The translations under genes and the position numbers were made by a program. Positions 22,189 through 34,890 of a DNA stretch of 64,000 bases are shown piece after piece. The notes under the pieces were generated by a model. It did not search any database. It saw only the letters and a list, made by a program, of their open reading frames with translations, and was not told the origin of the DNA. This DNA comes from Calamus simplicifolius (lineage: Eukaryota > Streptophyta > Magnoliopsida > Arecales > Arecaceae): NCBI GenBank assembly GCA_900491605.1, contig UESW01004078.1, positions 269,125 to 333,124 on the forward strand, given 5' to 3'. Numbering within the stretch: position 1 is the first letter of the stretch; each line of letters opens with the position of its first letter.

Positions 22189-22584
22189 CCCCCATTTCCA
22201 AACGACAATAATCAAGGGCCCCCCACGCGACACTCTCCTATTGCTCCATGGGCTGTCCGCCAGAAATCTCGCTTGCGCCCAAGACGTGCCACCTCGATTC
22301 ACCCCAAGGAGCGTGATCCCCGGCCAATCGCAGGGCATAGAAGACAAAGAAGCAATGATGGCCCTCACCTTTTCCCATTCCTCGATAGGTTTCCTCTTCG
22401 AGGTGTACGACACTAACGTCATCTCCCGCCTACCGCATGATTACGGAAGATTTTCAAAGCGACACTGCCTCGGGACGACGCGCCAGCTCACCAAGCTATT
22501 AAAAGCGCACTAAAGAGCAATCATTTTTTAAATTTTCGTGCCCCTCTCGCCCAAAGGGCAGCGGGCGCGTGGCCTTTCACGCTC

Positions 22585-22601
22585 AGGGGCGGAGGGGCAT
22601 C
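22585..22601 (+). other. Polypurine tract of the Tat element
   Basis: AGGGGCGGAGGGGCATC lies directly before the TGATGTG start of the 3' LTR. This is the expected primer site for plus-strand DNA synthesis. Confidence 0.75.
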
Positions 22602-24172
22602 TGATGTGATTGACGTAGCCACAAGGATAATTATGGCAAAATCAAACCTTAAGATGGCCCCGGCATCTCCAGGTCGTCCAAGTCGGCCCCGGCCTTCCCA
22701 GGTCGGCCCCGCTCAGCCCCGGCATCTCCAAGTCGTCCAAATTGGCCAAATCGGCCCCGACCTCCTCAGGTCGGCCCCGCTCAGCCCCGGCACCTCCAAG
22801 TCGACCGAGTCAGCCCCGACCTTCTTAGGTCGGCCCCGCTCAGCCCCGGCACCTCCAAGTTGGCCGATTCGGCCTCGACCTTCTCAGGTCAGCCCCGCTC
22901 GGCCCCGGCATCTCCAGGTCGTCCAAGTCGGCCCCGGTCTTCCCAGGTTGGCCCTGCTCGGCCCCGGCACCTCCAAGTCGGCCGAGTCAGCCCCGACCTT
23001 CTCAGGTCGGCCCCGCTCGGCCCCGGCATCTCCAGGTTGTCCAAGTCAGCCAAGTCGGCCCCGGCCTTCCCAGGTCGGCCCCGGCACCTCCAAGTCGGCG
23101 AGGCCCGGACCTTCTCAGGTTGGCCCCGCTCAGCCCCGGTATCTCCAGGTCGTCCAAGTCGGTCAAGTCGGCCCCGGCCTTCCCAGGTGGCCCCGCTCGG
23201 CCCCGGCCTTCCCAGGTCGGCCCCGGCACCTCGAAGTCGGCCGAGTCGGCCCCGACCTTCTCAGGTCGGTCCCGCTCAGCCCCGGCATCTCCAAGTCATC
23301 CAAGTTGGCCAAGTCGGCCCCAGCCTTCCCAGGTCGGCCCTGCTCGGCCCTGGCACCTCCAAGTTGGCCCCGCTCGGCCCCGGCACCTCCAAGTCGGCCA
23401 AGTCGGCCCCGGCCTTCCCAGGTCGGCCCCGCTTGGCCCCGGCACCTCCGATTCGGTTAAGTCGGCCCCGGCCTTCCCAGGTCGGCCCCTCTGGTCCCAA
23501 CTTTTTCGGGCCAGTCGTGTCGGCCCCGACCATCCCTGATCGATCCCGCCCCGGCACCTTCAGGATGGACCCAGAACGGTCCTGGCTATTTGCGCCGCCG
23601 TCCTTTTGACCCACACCGCTGGCATCCTCAGGCCCAACTACCCGCTAGCCACGCCGCTGATGGGACTGGACCTAACTATCTGTCAGCCCCGCTGACTGAT
23701 GGGACGTGGCTCACCAACCACCATTTTTCTCCTGACTGATAGGACGTGGCTTACCAACCGCTGTTTTTCTCCTCTTCCGATGGGACAGGACCCACCAACC
23801 AGCCAGGATTCATGCAACCCTCACAAACCCCACGAACATTCCTTTCTCACGGAACTTCACGTGGTCGCATAGGGGTCAACCCCCTACAAAAGGGAAGGTC
23901 CACTCAAGAATAAGGTAACGCAAACTCACACACTTGTACGCTGATACTCAAAAAGAAATTTCTATCTTTCGGAGGACTCATTTTTCTTCCCCCAGAGCTC
24001 GTCTGAGCTCTTCTTCAGCTGTGACCTCTGTTACTGACTTGAGCATCAAGGGTCCTCGCCGGAGCTTCCCTCCGGTCTTGGGACTTTTTGCATGCTATCC
24101 GATCAGGTGAAGGACGACAAATTAAGCAGCTCTCTTCTCCCGATGTTCAGGGCCGGTGATCAGGCGTCATCA
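22602..24172 (+). repeat. 3' LTR of the Tat element
   Basis: 1571 bp. It starts TGATGTGATTGACGTAGCCA and ends GGTGATCAGGCGTCATCA. The 3' third aligns closely to the 5' LTR with scattered substitutions. The minisatellite part (22650-23560) differs in the order and number of modules. Confidence 0.92.
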
Positions 24173-24177
24173 GATTC
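24173..24177. repeat. Target-site duplication GATTC, right of the Tat element
   Basis: Exact copy of the five bases at 10768-10772. Confidence 0.9.
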
Positions 24178-24445
24178 CATTAAAAACTCCAATAGTCAAG
24201 AAAAAATCTTCATTCCCCTTTGACCTCCAATAATTTTATAACTCTATTGCAATGCCTATGTAGGTTTTCTATCTCCTTCAACACTCGGTTCAATTTTGGC
24301 CTCAGATCCAGCACCTTTGTTACTTCTACCTAAGATCAAGTATGACAATCTATTCCTTTAGCTTTCCGACCATCGTTCTATGTATGATCAACATTATGCC
24401 TATATATGACCGAATTGGGCATGAGAGTCTGCTCTGCCATCTAAT

Positions 24446-24600
24446 CATTTGAATTAGGTTGATTCAGTAGCACTACTCCTTTAGCATATTTAGATGCTCT
24501 GTTTCCATAGCTTGGAATACCATCCCATCATTTGAATTAGGTTGAGTTAGTAGCACCACTCCTTTTATTATATTTAGCTGCTTTGTTTCCATAGCTCTGA
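24446..24600. repeat. Two-copy tandem repeat (period about 83 bp)
   Basis: CATTTGAATTAGGTTGATTC with downstream GTTTCCATAGCT at 24446-24515 is repeated at 24529-24597 with a few changes. The rest of 24178-27280 is AT-rich intergenic DNA with a (TA)n run at about 26766-26783. No gene could be supported there. Confidence 0.6.
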
Positions 24601-27280
24601 GCATTGGGTGTCCACCCTTAAAATTTATAAATTAAGATGTGCTTATCACCCACCAACTTCTATTTGTTTAGTCCGATAAGCAAGGAAAAGGGTGGGGAAC
24701 GTTACTACCACCTCACATGTTCCAATATCATAGGAATCCATGGGATGCTGGATTTCATGGAGTGCAGCAGCTCCAGGACTCCTGGATTCTGGCCCTGCCA
24801 GAGGTAAGCCATGGAAAACCATTGAATGGCCTCTGTTACCACCTATAGATTCCTCCCCTTTCATTGGAATGCGCGAGGTGTGCAACTTGCGTTCCAGAAA
24901 AGGGGCGTGATATAGGGTAGATTGATTGGCAAAATATAAAACTATAATCCCTGATTAGATGAGAATGATATAGGATTCAAGATCTATCTTTTGGTGGTAA
25001 TTAGGATTCGATGTCTATATTATACGGCCTAAAAATAAAGGAAGGGTATCCAGAGCATGTGATCAGTTTCTCCAATGCGAATATAAGATTTCGTAAGAAA
25101 TCACGTGCCTAGATACATGCGTCCATGAGATGAAATAACTAAGCCCCGTGCTGCACCACGTGAACAAGAGAAGTGCAGTGGTGAAGATCGGAACAAGTTT
25201 TTAAATGTTGGGAGCATCAATCAATCAATAAATAATAATAGAATGACATAGGAAAAGATCATAATTTTAGCTTGCAAAAGCCTAATTGAATTATTCCAAG
25301 CTAAAGTACTCAAATAATGCGTATTAATGAAAGGAAGCAATTAGCATCCACCAATCAACCTATTAATCCACAACATTCAGTCTACTTTTCATGATGTTTA
25401 CAGCACTCAAATTCAATATATCTATCGAAAAGTTAACTCGGCAGTAAAATGGATTGCCGCTCATGTGGCTCATCATTTCGATGCCTAAAGCTGAAAGTAG
25501 GAAGATATGTGCCCTCTTATACTTACACAAATTTTTTTTAAACATATCATGTTTGACTTATCGTAAAATGATGCGAACATTCGTTTATACTAAAAAAATA
25601 AATACAAAATACAAAAAGAAAGCAATTAGCACCAACATATTGGCTTCTTAATGACTATTAATTATGTCACTATCAACCCTTACACTTTGAATGTATGAAA
25701 ATAATGAATTCCAACCCCTAGCTGTTTTTCCTTATCCTAGATTGTAGGAATTAATAAAAGAGTCCCAGATTCCTCCAAATGGGAGAAGAACTCCCTTCTT
25801 GGTTAAGTTATTCCCATCTTTATCATGGAAAGAGAATATAGCATGTATCAATTATATGGGTATCAAAGAATTTCCAAACGATAACAATAAAAGATTGTGA
25901 CCGCATTTAAAAGCCACTAAAATATGATATATTTTTTTAATACATATATCACTTTTAAAATTTCTAAAAAAGAAAAGATGAGAGATGGTATTGTCCATAA
26001 AATTAAAAGTTGTTGAATAAAATAAAAAGTATAATTAAAATTATATGATCATAAAAAATATTAAATTAAAATAATTTTTAAAAATAATTATAAAATTTAA
26101 TATAATTTATGAAAAAAAATATTGAATAGTTAAAAAATTACATACATAATAGATAAATATATTGAAATAAAAATATTAAAATAAATATAAAAAAATGAAG
26201 TCAAAGTTAAAGGTACCATAAATTAAGAATAAATTTAAAAAAAAATTACTTAAATAATTTAAATAAATGCAGAATAAAATATGAAGGAATGATTTGATAA
26301 TTATAAAAATAAAAAAATAAAAATTAAATAAAATGAAATGATAAAAAATATGATTGAATACTAATTTGAAATCAAGTTTTTGCTTTAATTTCTTCTTCTT
26401 TTTTTTTTTGTTATTGTATGCAATGTTTTTGAAAATGGAATGCCAACTAAAGCTAGGATAATATCGGTGTCGCTTTAGAATATTTATATCTAAATTTCTA
26501 ATGCGTGGTTCATATTCTTCCTTGCGGGCGCGTTGACGAGGGGCACAAGTTGATGGTTCTATTCCAAGCAATTCTAAACAAAGGGCCCCCACAAACAAAC
26601 TTTCAAACATCAAGATTCTGGAACCGCAGCATAGTTGTGATTAATGTGCTCGAGAAAAAGCTCAAGAGAACATAAAAAGAATAAAAATCAACGAAGAAGA
26701 TCGTTTTATTTCACGGTTGAGTGTTGATGTCGCAAACCGCATCCTTATCTAGTACCCACCGATCTATATATATATATATATATTGTTTCAATCTTTGAGT
26801 GCCACGTAGAAAAAAAAATCATCTCACAGCTACCAAAGCATAAACTGTTGGGGGAAAGAAAAAGCAAGGAAGGTGCCATATTTGAAAAATTTTCGAAGAG
26901 ATATGCCTCTTACTTTAGGATTTTATTTGACTCCGTAGATAACCCTTACTCTAGGATTTTATTGGATGCCGTAGATAATTTTTTCTCTTTAAAAAAAAAC
27001 GTAGAGTCTCCCGACATATCCCACGTAGCAAGCCAATTGAACCTCAACGCGTCAACCCAACAAGATTTTCTTTCCTTTTTTTCCGGCCGATGAAGTGGCC
27101 TCCTTATAACAAATGAGTACCCGTTGGGCGTGCTTGAGGCCCACACCACCTACTATTTGTAGCAGTGGGAGTTGATCTGTTTTACTTCTGATAAGCCATC
27201 GATTTCAGACGGCAGGTAAAACCGCGAAAAATTTCTTGGATCAAAGAATTGTTAATAGAAAAGAAACGAAGAGCAGTCAT
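24601..27280. other. Intergenic region upstream of the PP2C gene
   Basis: No protein family was recognised in the short frames. The region 25920-26400 is nearly pure A/T. The last few hundred bases (26840-27280) are less AT-rich and probably include the PP2C promoter, but no clear TATA box could be chosen. Confidence 0.4.
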
Positions 27281-27289
27281 ATATCTTCC

Positions 27290-27425
27290 GCCTTGCAGAG
27301 ACCGCCTCCTTTCCAGTACCCGGTCTTCTCCATCATCTCTCTCTCTCTCTCTCTCTCCTCGGATTCTTCTTTGCCATTTCGGTCCATTCTCTTCTCCTTT
27401 CCTTCTTGGAACTCGCCTGTCGCTC
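27290..27425 (+). other. Probable 5'UTR leader exon of the PP2C gene
   Basis: A CT-rich leader (a CT dinucleotide run at 27337-27357) ends in CGCTC followed by GTGAGTAT, a strong 5' splice site at 27426. Plant genes often have such pyrimidine-rich leaders. The transcription start is estimated only. The matching acceptor would be TTTTTTCAG at 30746-30754, 17 bases before the ATG. A further small leader exon at 30602-30660 (flanked by TTTTGCAG and GTATAC) is possible. Confidence 0.5.
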
Positions 27426-29898
27426 GTGAGTATAGCCAATCCTCTTCGCTGTCTTTCTTTTTTTTTTCAGGCTTTTTCTTGCACGAGTTTTTGTTTTGTA
27501 TGCAACGCGATGATTTCTTGATGATTTTTATGTTTTAAGGCTGTTCGTTGTTTGATCTTGGTTAAAGAATCTTGTTGTTACGTTCTTTCATTGAATCGGT
27601 GCAGATTGTTATGGAAACGTGGGATTCTTGACGTGGGCTTCTTGATTTGAAGCAAATCTTGGTCTTAAATTTGGGTTTATTTAATCTCGTCGTGTAATAA
27701 TTTACCTCAAATCCATGTAAATAGTTGAAACATCTGTTTCGCGTCAGATATTAATTCTAATGAAAGCTTTCCTCACGACCTATCAATCAAGATTTGGAAA
27801 TAAAGTCCACAATCTACAGAGTCTTGGTCTAGTGGGCTCTCTCTTTGTTAATTGTTAGAGGATGAATGCAGATTAGAAAGTCCTGGTTGTTATTTGATAA
27901 AGATAGTTGCAGGATACTCATCTGGGAACAGTGAAGTAATTTGGATGTTTCTAAAATTGAAGAGAGAGCATTAGGGGCAGATGTCCTCGGTCCAATTATA
28001 GTCGCAGTTTTGAAGATTTAGATTTCTTGGTATAGTACTGTAGACATCTGTTCAATTAAGCGGGTTAATGATAGATACCAATTTGAGATGGTACAGTGTC
28101 TTGTAACTATATTTACTCATTGTTGTTTAAAGATGGACATACTTTAGTATTTCTGACAGATAATTAAAATCTCTCTTAAAATGGTCGTCCTGCTTAGAGC
28201 ATGTGGTTTTCAGAGAAAATGGATGTTTGATGTTTATGGAACTACTCTATTTGCATGTCTGGTTCCCTGGCAGCTGTGGAACACTGAGCTATATAATGAT
28301 CTTTAATTAAATATGACTGGAGGAACTTATATCCTGCCTGCTGATTCAAGTTTTGATGGGAAGTGGGTGATATTAACATCAACATGCTGTTTAGGAAATC
28401 TCCTAGATACCTTTTCCTTTCAGTCTTTTCACAATCACCTTGTCTTTGCAGATTTGCTCACTTGTTTATATGTTCTGTTTGTCCTAAATGATGCTTTTTC
28501 CTGTTTACCTCCTTCCCCTATCAAAATATGACTCCTATTGCTTCTCAAAAGCATTTAAGTTCTATAAGAAAGGAAGAAATATGCTTACTTGTTCTGGTGT
28601 GGCCTAAATTGCTTACTTATTACTTCATATGGAAGTTAGGTAGTGGTAGTTGGGAAAAGGATATTCTGTTTTCTGCTCCAGACCTTTTAATTTAAATCTC
28701 AACTTGCTGCTATTATGTTTACAAGTTGAGGTTTCGGTCGATAAGAATGTATTGATGGAAGATTAATTAAATATTTATTTTTCATCCATTTAAGAAGTTG
28801 CTGACATGCAGAGTTTAAAATGCTTCAATTTACATCCAGCTACCAGCCTTAAACACATAGCATTGCAGAAATGCTGGTTCTCTAGCTATGAAACATACTT
28901 TGTGGATGCAATGTGTTTATGTTGTAGGTCTACTCCATGTGGTTGATGTGCTTGTGAAAAAGGAAAAACAAGGGAGAGAATAGTTCTAGTTGCTTGCTCA
29001 TATTTCTGGGTTCACACTTCAGTTCTTTTTTCTTTTACTACTACTTCACAGATCTGCAAATCATGTTCATCTCCTGGCTGCTTTGATTACTGTCATGTAT
29101 TATTTTATATTTTACACAATAAATATAAAACCTAGAATCAGTCTCTACTCAAATCTGTCATCATGTTCTCACACTTACATGTGTATGGCAGCATATGTTT
29201 TTATCAACCTCCTTTGAATTGATCATGATATCACATTTTCATGCACACTGATATGAGCATAGGGTGAATTTTATACAAGAGCATGCATAACTAAATAAAA
29301 AAATATGTTTTTTATTGAATATTATTTGTTATGGAAGAGTCCTATTTAAAAATGTAAAGTAGATATTGAAATGTGAAACAGTTTCAGTTTAATAATCATG
29401 GTTCCTATGGATGATGAGAGGGGGGAAAATAGAGGCAAAAATGATATTGTCATGAAATTGCTAAGTAAGCGTGCGATCATGATATTCACTGATTGAAATT
29501 GTGCTCATTTATGAAAGACCACTTCTATTACTTTATGTCAAGACATTAGAGGCAGATTTGTTAAGAATCAAGTCTTTCAAACTAGTACTGTGAGTAATCT
29601 TGTAGCCCTGCAATCAGTGTTACTATTTCCTTGGTAACTTAGCTTCCCTTCACAAAACTCTCTATCCTAAACATGATTACCTATTGGCTTCAGTTCCTAT
29701 AATTCCAATTCACCTTTTTTTTTTGGGCCAGATTTCTTCTTTTAATTATCAGCAAAACTCCAAGCAGAAGGCAAGTGCCTGTTAGCCTCATCATTTTTTC
29801 CCTAAATCATAACATATTATGAACGTATTAATTCTTTCTGTTCATTATAATTTCTGTAAATAACACGGTAGCATCACTAGGGTTAGGTTCAAAAGTCA

Positions 29899-29974
<76 letters not shown>

Positions 29975-30754
29975 TCACAGCGAAAACAAATTGAGTTCCC
30001 AAATGGATTGTTATGAATCATCTTTATAGTCTTCAAACTGAACCATGTCTGAGGCACAAACCTTATTTATATAGTCCAAAGAGATTGAATTGTGCTGATG
30101 TTTGTGAATGTTTTAGGTTTGACACATTTGTCAGCCAATCTCCTACAGTTAGTTTATTTACACATCCAGTTGCTTTGTGATGCTATATGTAGATGTTAGA
30201 CACTTGATGCCAAGCTGTAAATCTCTATTAAATTCCATGCAAGGGTACTGAGAATGTTTTCTCCTATATGTCTTTGCTGCTGAAGACATCATTTTAAAGT
30301 TTCAATGATCATGCAAGAAATCATAATCTTCATGAGAGAATCAATGAGTTGATGTTCAAATGTAGTTCTTACTAGATCTGCCTTTATTGTTTCAGATATC
30401 AAGTACTGGATTCTGTTGACTGGTTTGATAGACAAACCCTATGTGATTAGATATGTTCAAAACCCTACCCTTTCTGACCTTTCATTCTGCAGCTATGATA
30501 GGACATTCTCACTGTTTGATGGTGATGTTTTCACCCCTATGTTCATGCCATCTGGTGAATGTTATGTCTCTTGCCTTACCAGGCTTTGATTTATTTTGCA
30601 GCAGCCAGCCAGTACTTGATTACCGCTAGGATCAAGTAAATTGTGATAAGTGTGCTATTCAGGTATACACCATGGGTTTGTTGTGTTTACAACATATGAA
30701 TCGTTTGGCCACTTGTTGTGTTTACAGCATAAAATTTTCGTTCAATTTTTTCAG
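27426..30754 (+). other. 5'UTR intron of the PP2C gene (3.3 kb)
   Basis: T-rich sequence with plant intron character between the leader exon and the coding exon. It contains a long pure (TA)n microsatellite at about 29901-29963. No conserved open frame was found. Large first introns of this kind can influence expression, but nothing in the sequence shows this directly. Confidence 0.5.
29901..29963. repeat. (TA)n microsatellite, about 31 units
   Basis: Uninterrupted TA dinucleotide run inside the first intron of the PP2C gene. Confidence 0.9.
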
Positions 30755-30771
30755 ATTGATTCAAACCAGAA

Positions 30772-33700
30772 ATGGGGATATATCTTAGCACTCCAAAAAC
30801 TGAAAAGTTTTCTGAAAATGGTTCAAATGGCAGACTTGCATTCGGTTTGTCATCCATGCAAGGTTGGCGTTCAACGATGGAAGATGCAGTAAGTACTAGA
30901 TGAAGCTTTTATGTTCTCAGAATTTCATAAAAAAAACCAGCTATGAATTATTAAATGCCATCCTATAAATTTATGACAATGAGTGAAATATCCTACCACA
31001 AATCAGGTCAGAACTTTCTTAAATAATTAAACTATCCAAAAATGAAGTTTGATCTAAAAATCAGGTTTCATTTAACTGGTTGTTTGATGGAAAATAAACT
31101 ATTTTGGACTTAAAGCAAACTGATTTCTTTTTGTCCACATTTGGTTTATTTTCTTTACATTAATCTGTTTGAATACATCACTGATACTAGAAATGGATCT
31201 TTGTAGGCATTTACTATGCCATATGCATTCATTTATACCTTGTTTGGAAGTTAGCATATTGAGGTATCAGAAGCCTATGATAACACCTTCTGAGTGGGAA
31301 CACTGCTTGTTGAGCCACTTCATGTGAAAGGATTCTAGCCAACAATGAACAACTGAGTGGATTAAATAATTTTACTATCACCGTGAAGAGAACTATGAGT
31401 TAACAAGTTAGAGAAGATAATAACTAGAAGAAGAATGCAAGCAAAGGAAGGAAAAACAAAAACCAACACAATCAAAGCCAATTCATCTGTACAAATAAGC
31501 AAGTCTTAATGCAGAGGCGACTTATGTGCACATGCCCATGCGCTAGATTGAATAAATTTACCATTTACAGTAAAGAGAACCATGAGTTATCAAATTAGAG
31601 AATATAATAACTAGAAGAACACAGGCAAAAGAAAAAAAAAACATATCAATGCCAATTCAGCTGTGTAAATAAGCAAGTGGCTTAATGCACATGTGGCTTT
31701 TGTGTATGTGTGTGTGTGTATGTGTGTGTGTTATTCAAATTATGTTATTGGAAAGCTTTAGCCATAACCAGAATAGCTTTCACCTACCACCTACACAATA
31801 CTGAACTAGGTTCCCTAACTCGCCATATGAACCATTTAATGCAAACAGTTTGTGTCTCATTACGATCTGCTCATGCAGATCATTAAATCTTGTGGGTTTT
31901 TACATTTATACTGTCTATGTGCTATTTTTTCCTGAAATATTTTGTGACACACTCTCATTCCATACAATTGTATTTTTTAGCATGCTGCTCTGCCAGACCT
32001 TGATAATTGTACGTCATTCTTTGGTGTTTATGATGGCCATGGAGGTAAGTTGCAGATATCCTTTTTTTTGTCCTCTGTGTGCCTTATATACTTAATTATT
32101 CTAACATCCTTTATTGTGTTTAGCTTTGGTTTCTGGTTCGGTTTGATATTTTTTAATTTAAAATGCTGTGCTTTATTAGTAATTGCACAATTTTCCAGAT
32201 TTCATATCCCTTCCTCTCCACCTTATCTATGGGTTCATATTTTCATTTTTTTTTGGTTCTATTTAATGTATGGGATATGAGAAATTTTGTGTATATGTGT
32301 TGAATGGACCATCATTGGTTCGGGTGAACAAATTGAGTTGTTTAATGAAAATGTACCTATTCTAGTAACTACCTCAGAAGGATGTGTAAGTTTAAAATTA
32401 GATGTTTAAATAGTATGCTTGTAAAACAACAACAACAATAAAGTTTTCATACTAAACTAGTTGAGGTTGGATACATGAAACCTTTTTCTCTATTATGCAC
32501 AAATAGGGTGCTTGCAAACCAAGTCTTTGTTTTTATGCCCTTAACCTAAATTGTGCACAGTGATGGTACACTATGATTTGGTAATTGTCTGTATTCCCCT
32601 CTTATATTTCCCACCATATTTTAAGTCTTGATAATATTAATGAGTTATTAGAAGATTTACAAGTTTGTAAAAAAATAATTTCAGTCCTAGCTGGTGTTGG
32701 GGGTTGATTGTTCTAATGAAGCAATGTATTAATTTCTGATGTGACACATTATTAACGAACACTTTTTACTTGTGACAAATATTGCTTTAAGTATTTGTAG
32801 AGATTTATCAATTTGTGTTCTCATCTTTACTTAGTGTGTGTTGTCATAATGTTTGTTATTTTTCCCTCTGTTTTAACATTCTTGTGGTATTTGTTTATTT
32901 ATTTATTTTTATTTTTTTTTTTTTGGGGGGGGGGGTGTTGAATTTTCAAGTTTTGAAGCTCTTTAGGATGATGAGTTTTACAAGTTACAACAATGCATGC
33001 ATTGCAGTTATCATGCTCGCCTTATTGTTCGTATGCAGTTTTACAAATCGAAGCATAGATACTCAACTCAACTAATCTAAGCCTTTTCCCAACTATATGG
33101 GGTTTGCTTTCTCTACTATGCTCTATTCAAGACTAAGTCGATATTCAAATTACAAATTGAAGCATAGATATGACCTTAAAATTGTAGTTAGTTATTATTT
33201 GGGTGCTACACCTCTACCTTAACCGGTGGTTGGACATGTGACATAGGAATGCATCTCTGTAGTGTGGCTCTAGAGGATATGCAAGGCTTGATTTTTTTCA
33301 ATTTTTATAATAATTTGCAATATCCTTTTTATTTAGAAAATAAAAGAATTTTAGAAGTTAAATAATATATTATGCAATTATGATTCTCTTTTTTTTTTCA
33401 GTTGGTATCATAATGATTTAACCACTCTACTACTCACTCAAATCCCAATTGTAGTCCAATTCTATGCATCATGTGGCTTTAAAAAAGATAAATAGAATAT
33501 AATATGAACTTAATAGCTCAATAAGAATTCTTTGATGCACACATCTCAACTCATCTCAACTCATCTAAGCCTTTTCCCAACTACATGGGGTCGGCTCTTT
33601 CATGCACACATGCCTACATCAATAACTACAGATATTTGAAAATAATTATTCATGATGCAAATATTTGTGATATCCAATAATAAATAATTAAGATATATAA

Positions 33701-34819
33701 TAATCATAAAAATTCAGTAATAAACAATCATGGGCATGCAATACTCATTGTATGCACATTCTATCATAACGAATACCCATATCTCCATATCAAATACTCA
33801 ACACAACCAGCATATCACATATCATCATATAATTGTCCCAATGGTGGCATTTTCAATTACAATCCTTCATGTTTTGTGTGTTATGTCAGATTCACATTTC
33901 CAGTTGTGCAAGAATAAACTCAGGTCCTCTTTTCAACTCTAGACTAGTCACAAGCATGTTTTCTACTGGTGATGGGGCAATCAATATGAGTCACATTTTG
34001 ATTTTTAGTGAGATAACTGATTGGATGCCACATTTCTAGCCTATGATCGTACAATCAATAAAAACTATGCTCCATGCTATTATGATAACCCATATTAATG
34101 GGACTAGTCCAACAACTTCTCACTCAACAATTTTAATTCATGGCTTTTAATCTTCACTAATTTTACTTTCATAAGCAATCCATTTTCATATTCATGCATA
34201 ATCAAGTAAACAAATCATAAGCCGTTATACTAAAGGGAATTCATCTCATGCTCAAATATTAACATGCCAAATACCATCATATAGTTCATGTGCACGCATG
34301 CTCTTCCACACTGTCATACGCATTTATGAAGTAGGAAAAAAGTATTTTGTCAAATCAAGTAGGCAAGAGGATTCTTAGCCTCTGCTGGAATCAAGGTTTG
34401 TTCTAACATGTCAACTCAATCTGCAAGTATACCTCATGTACCTAATTAATTTAAAATTACTGCCTGATATAATAAAATTTAGATATTGGCCTCCTTGTTT
34501 AATAAATTATTTGTTAATTTTCTGAAATTTCAAAGTTTAGCTCTTCAGTCCTAACTTTGGTTTTAGCTATTCTTTGTCAATAAGATAAAGAACCAAAATC
34601 TTACTTTAGTGGTTCACAAAAGACCCTACCCTACACTGATTTTCTTTAGATCTGCACGACCATCCATGCAACAAAATTATTGAATCCTACTCAAGAATAG
34701 GTCCAAGAAGAGAGAGAGAGAATATTAGTGATGTGGACCATAGGCCATGGACTCCCCAATAGGGCTCTTCTGTTGCCAGGCCAAGGGATCAAAGGTCCTA
34801 GCCTCCCATCTCTCTATAA

Positions 34820-34890
<71 letters not shown>

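Larger units (their letters stand above)
10773..24172 (+). mobile_element. Complete but decayed Ty3/gypsy LTR retrotransposon, Tat lineage (13.4 kb)
   Basis: Two LTRs (10773-12443 and 22602-24172), each starting TGA and ending GTCATCA, are bounded by a perfect GATTC duplication. The interior holds, in order: a primer-binding region, gag, protease, reverse transcriptase with RNase H, a second archaeal-type RNase H, integrase, a 140-bp tandem array, an antisense gene and a polypurine tract. The extra RNase H and the antisense gene are known features of Tat-lineage plant elements. Many stops and frameshifts show it cannot make its own proteins. The intact duplication shows it still lies where it inserted. 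Confidence 0.93.

Noticed and set aside
22606..23614. Open frames of up to 284 residues on both strands
   Set aside because: Same minisatellite in the 3' LTR; the frames are not conserved between the two LTRs.
24646..24885. Minus-strand 79-residue open frame of fairly even composition
   Set aside because: No family recognised, no splice or promoter context. An organellar origin was considered but could not be supported from memory.
26176..26613. Minus-strand 145-residue open frame
   Set aside because: The second two thirds are A/T-run derived (Phe, Ile, Lys, Asn); the N-terminal third has no recognised family.
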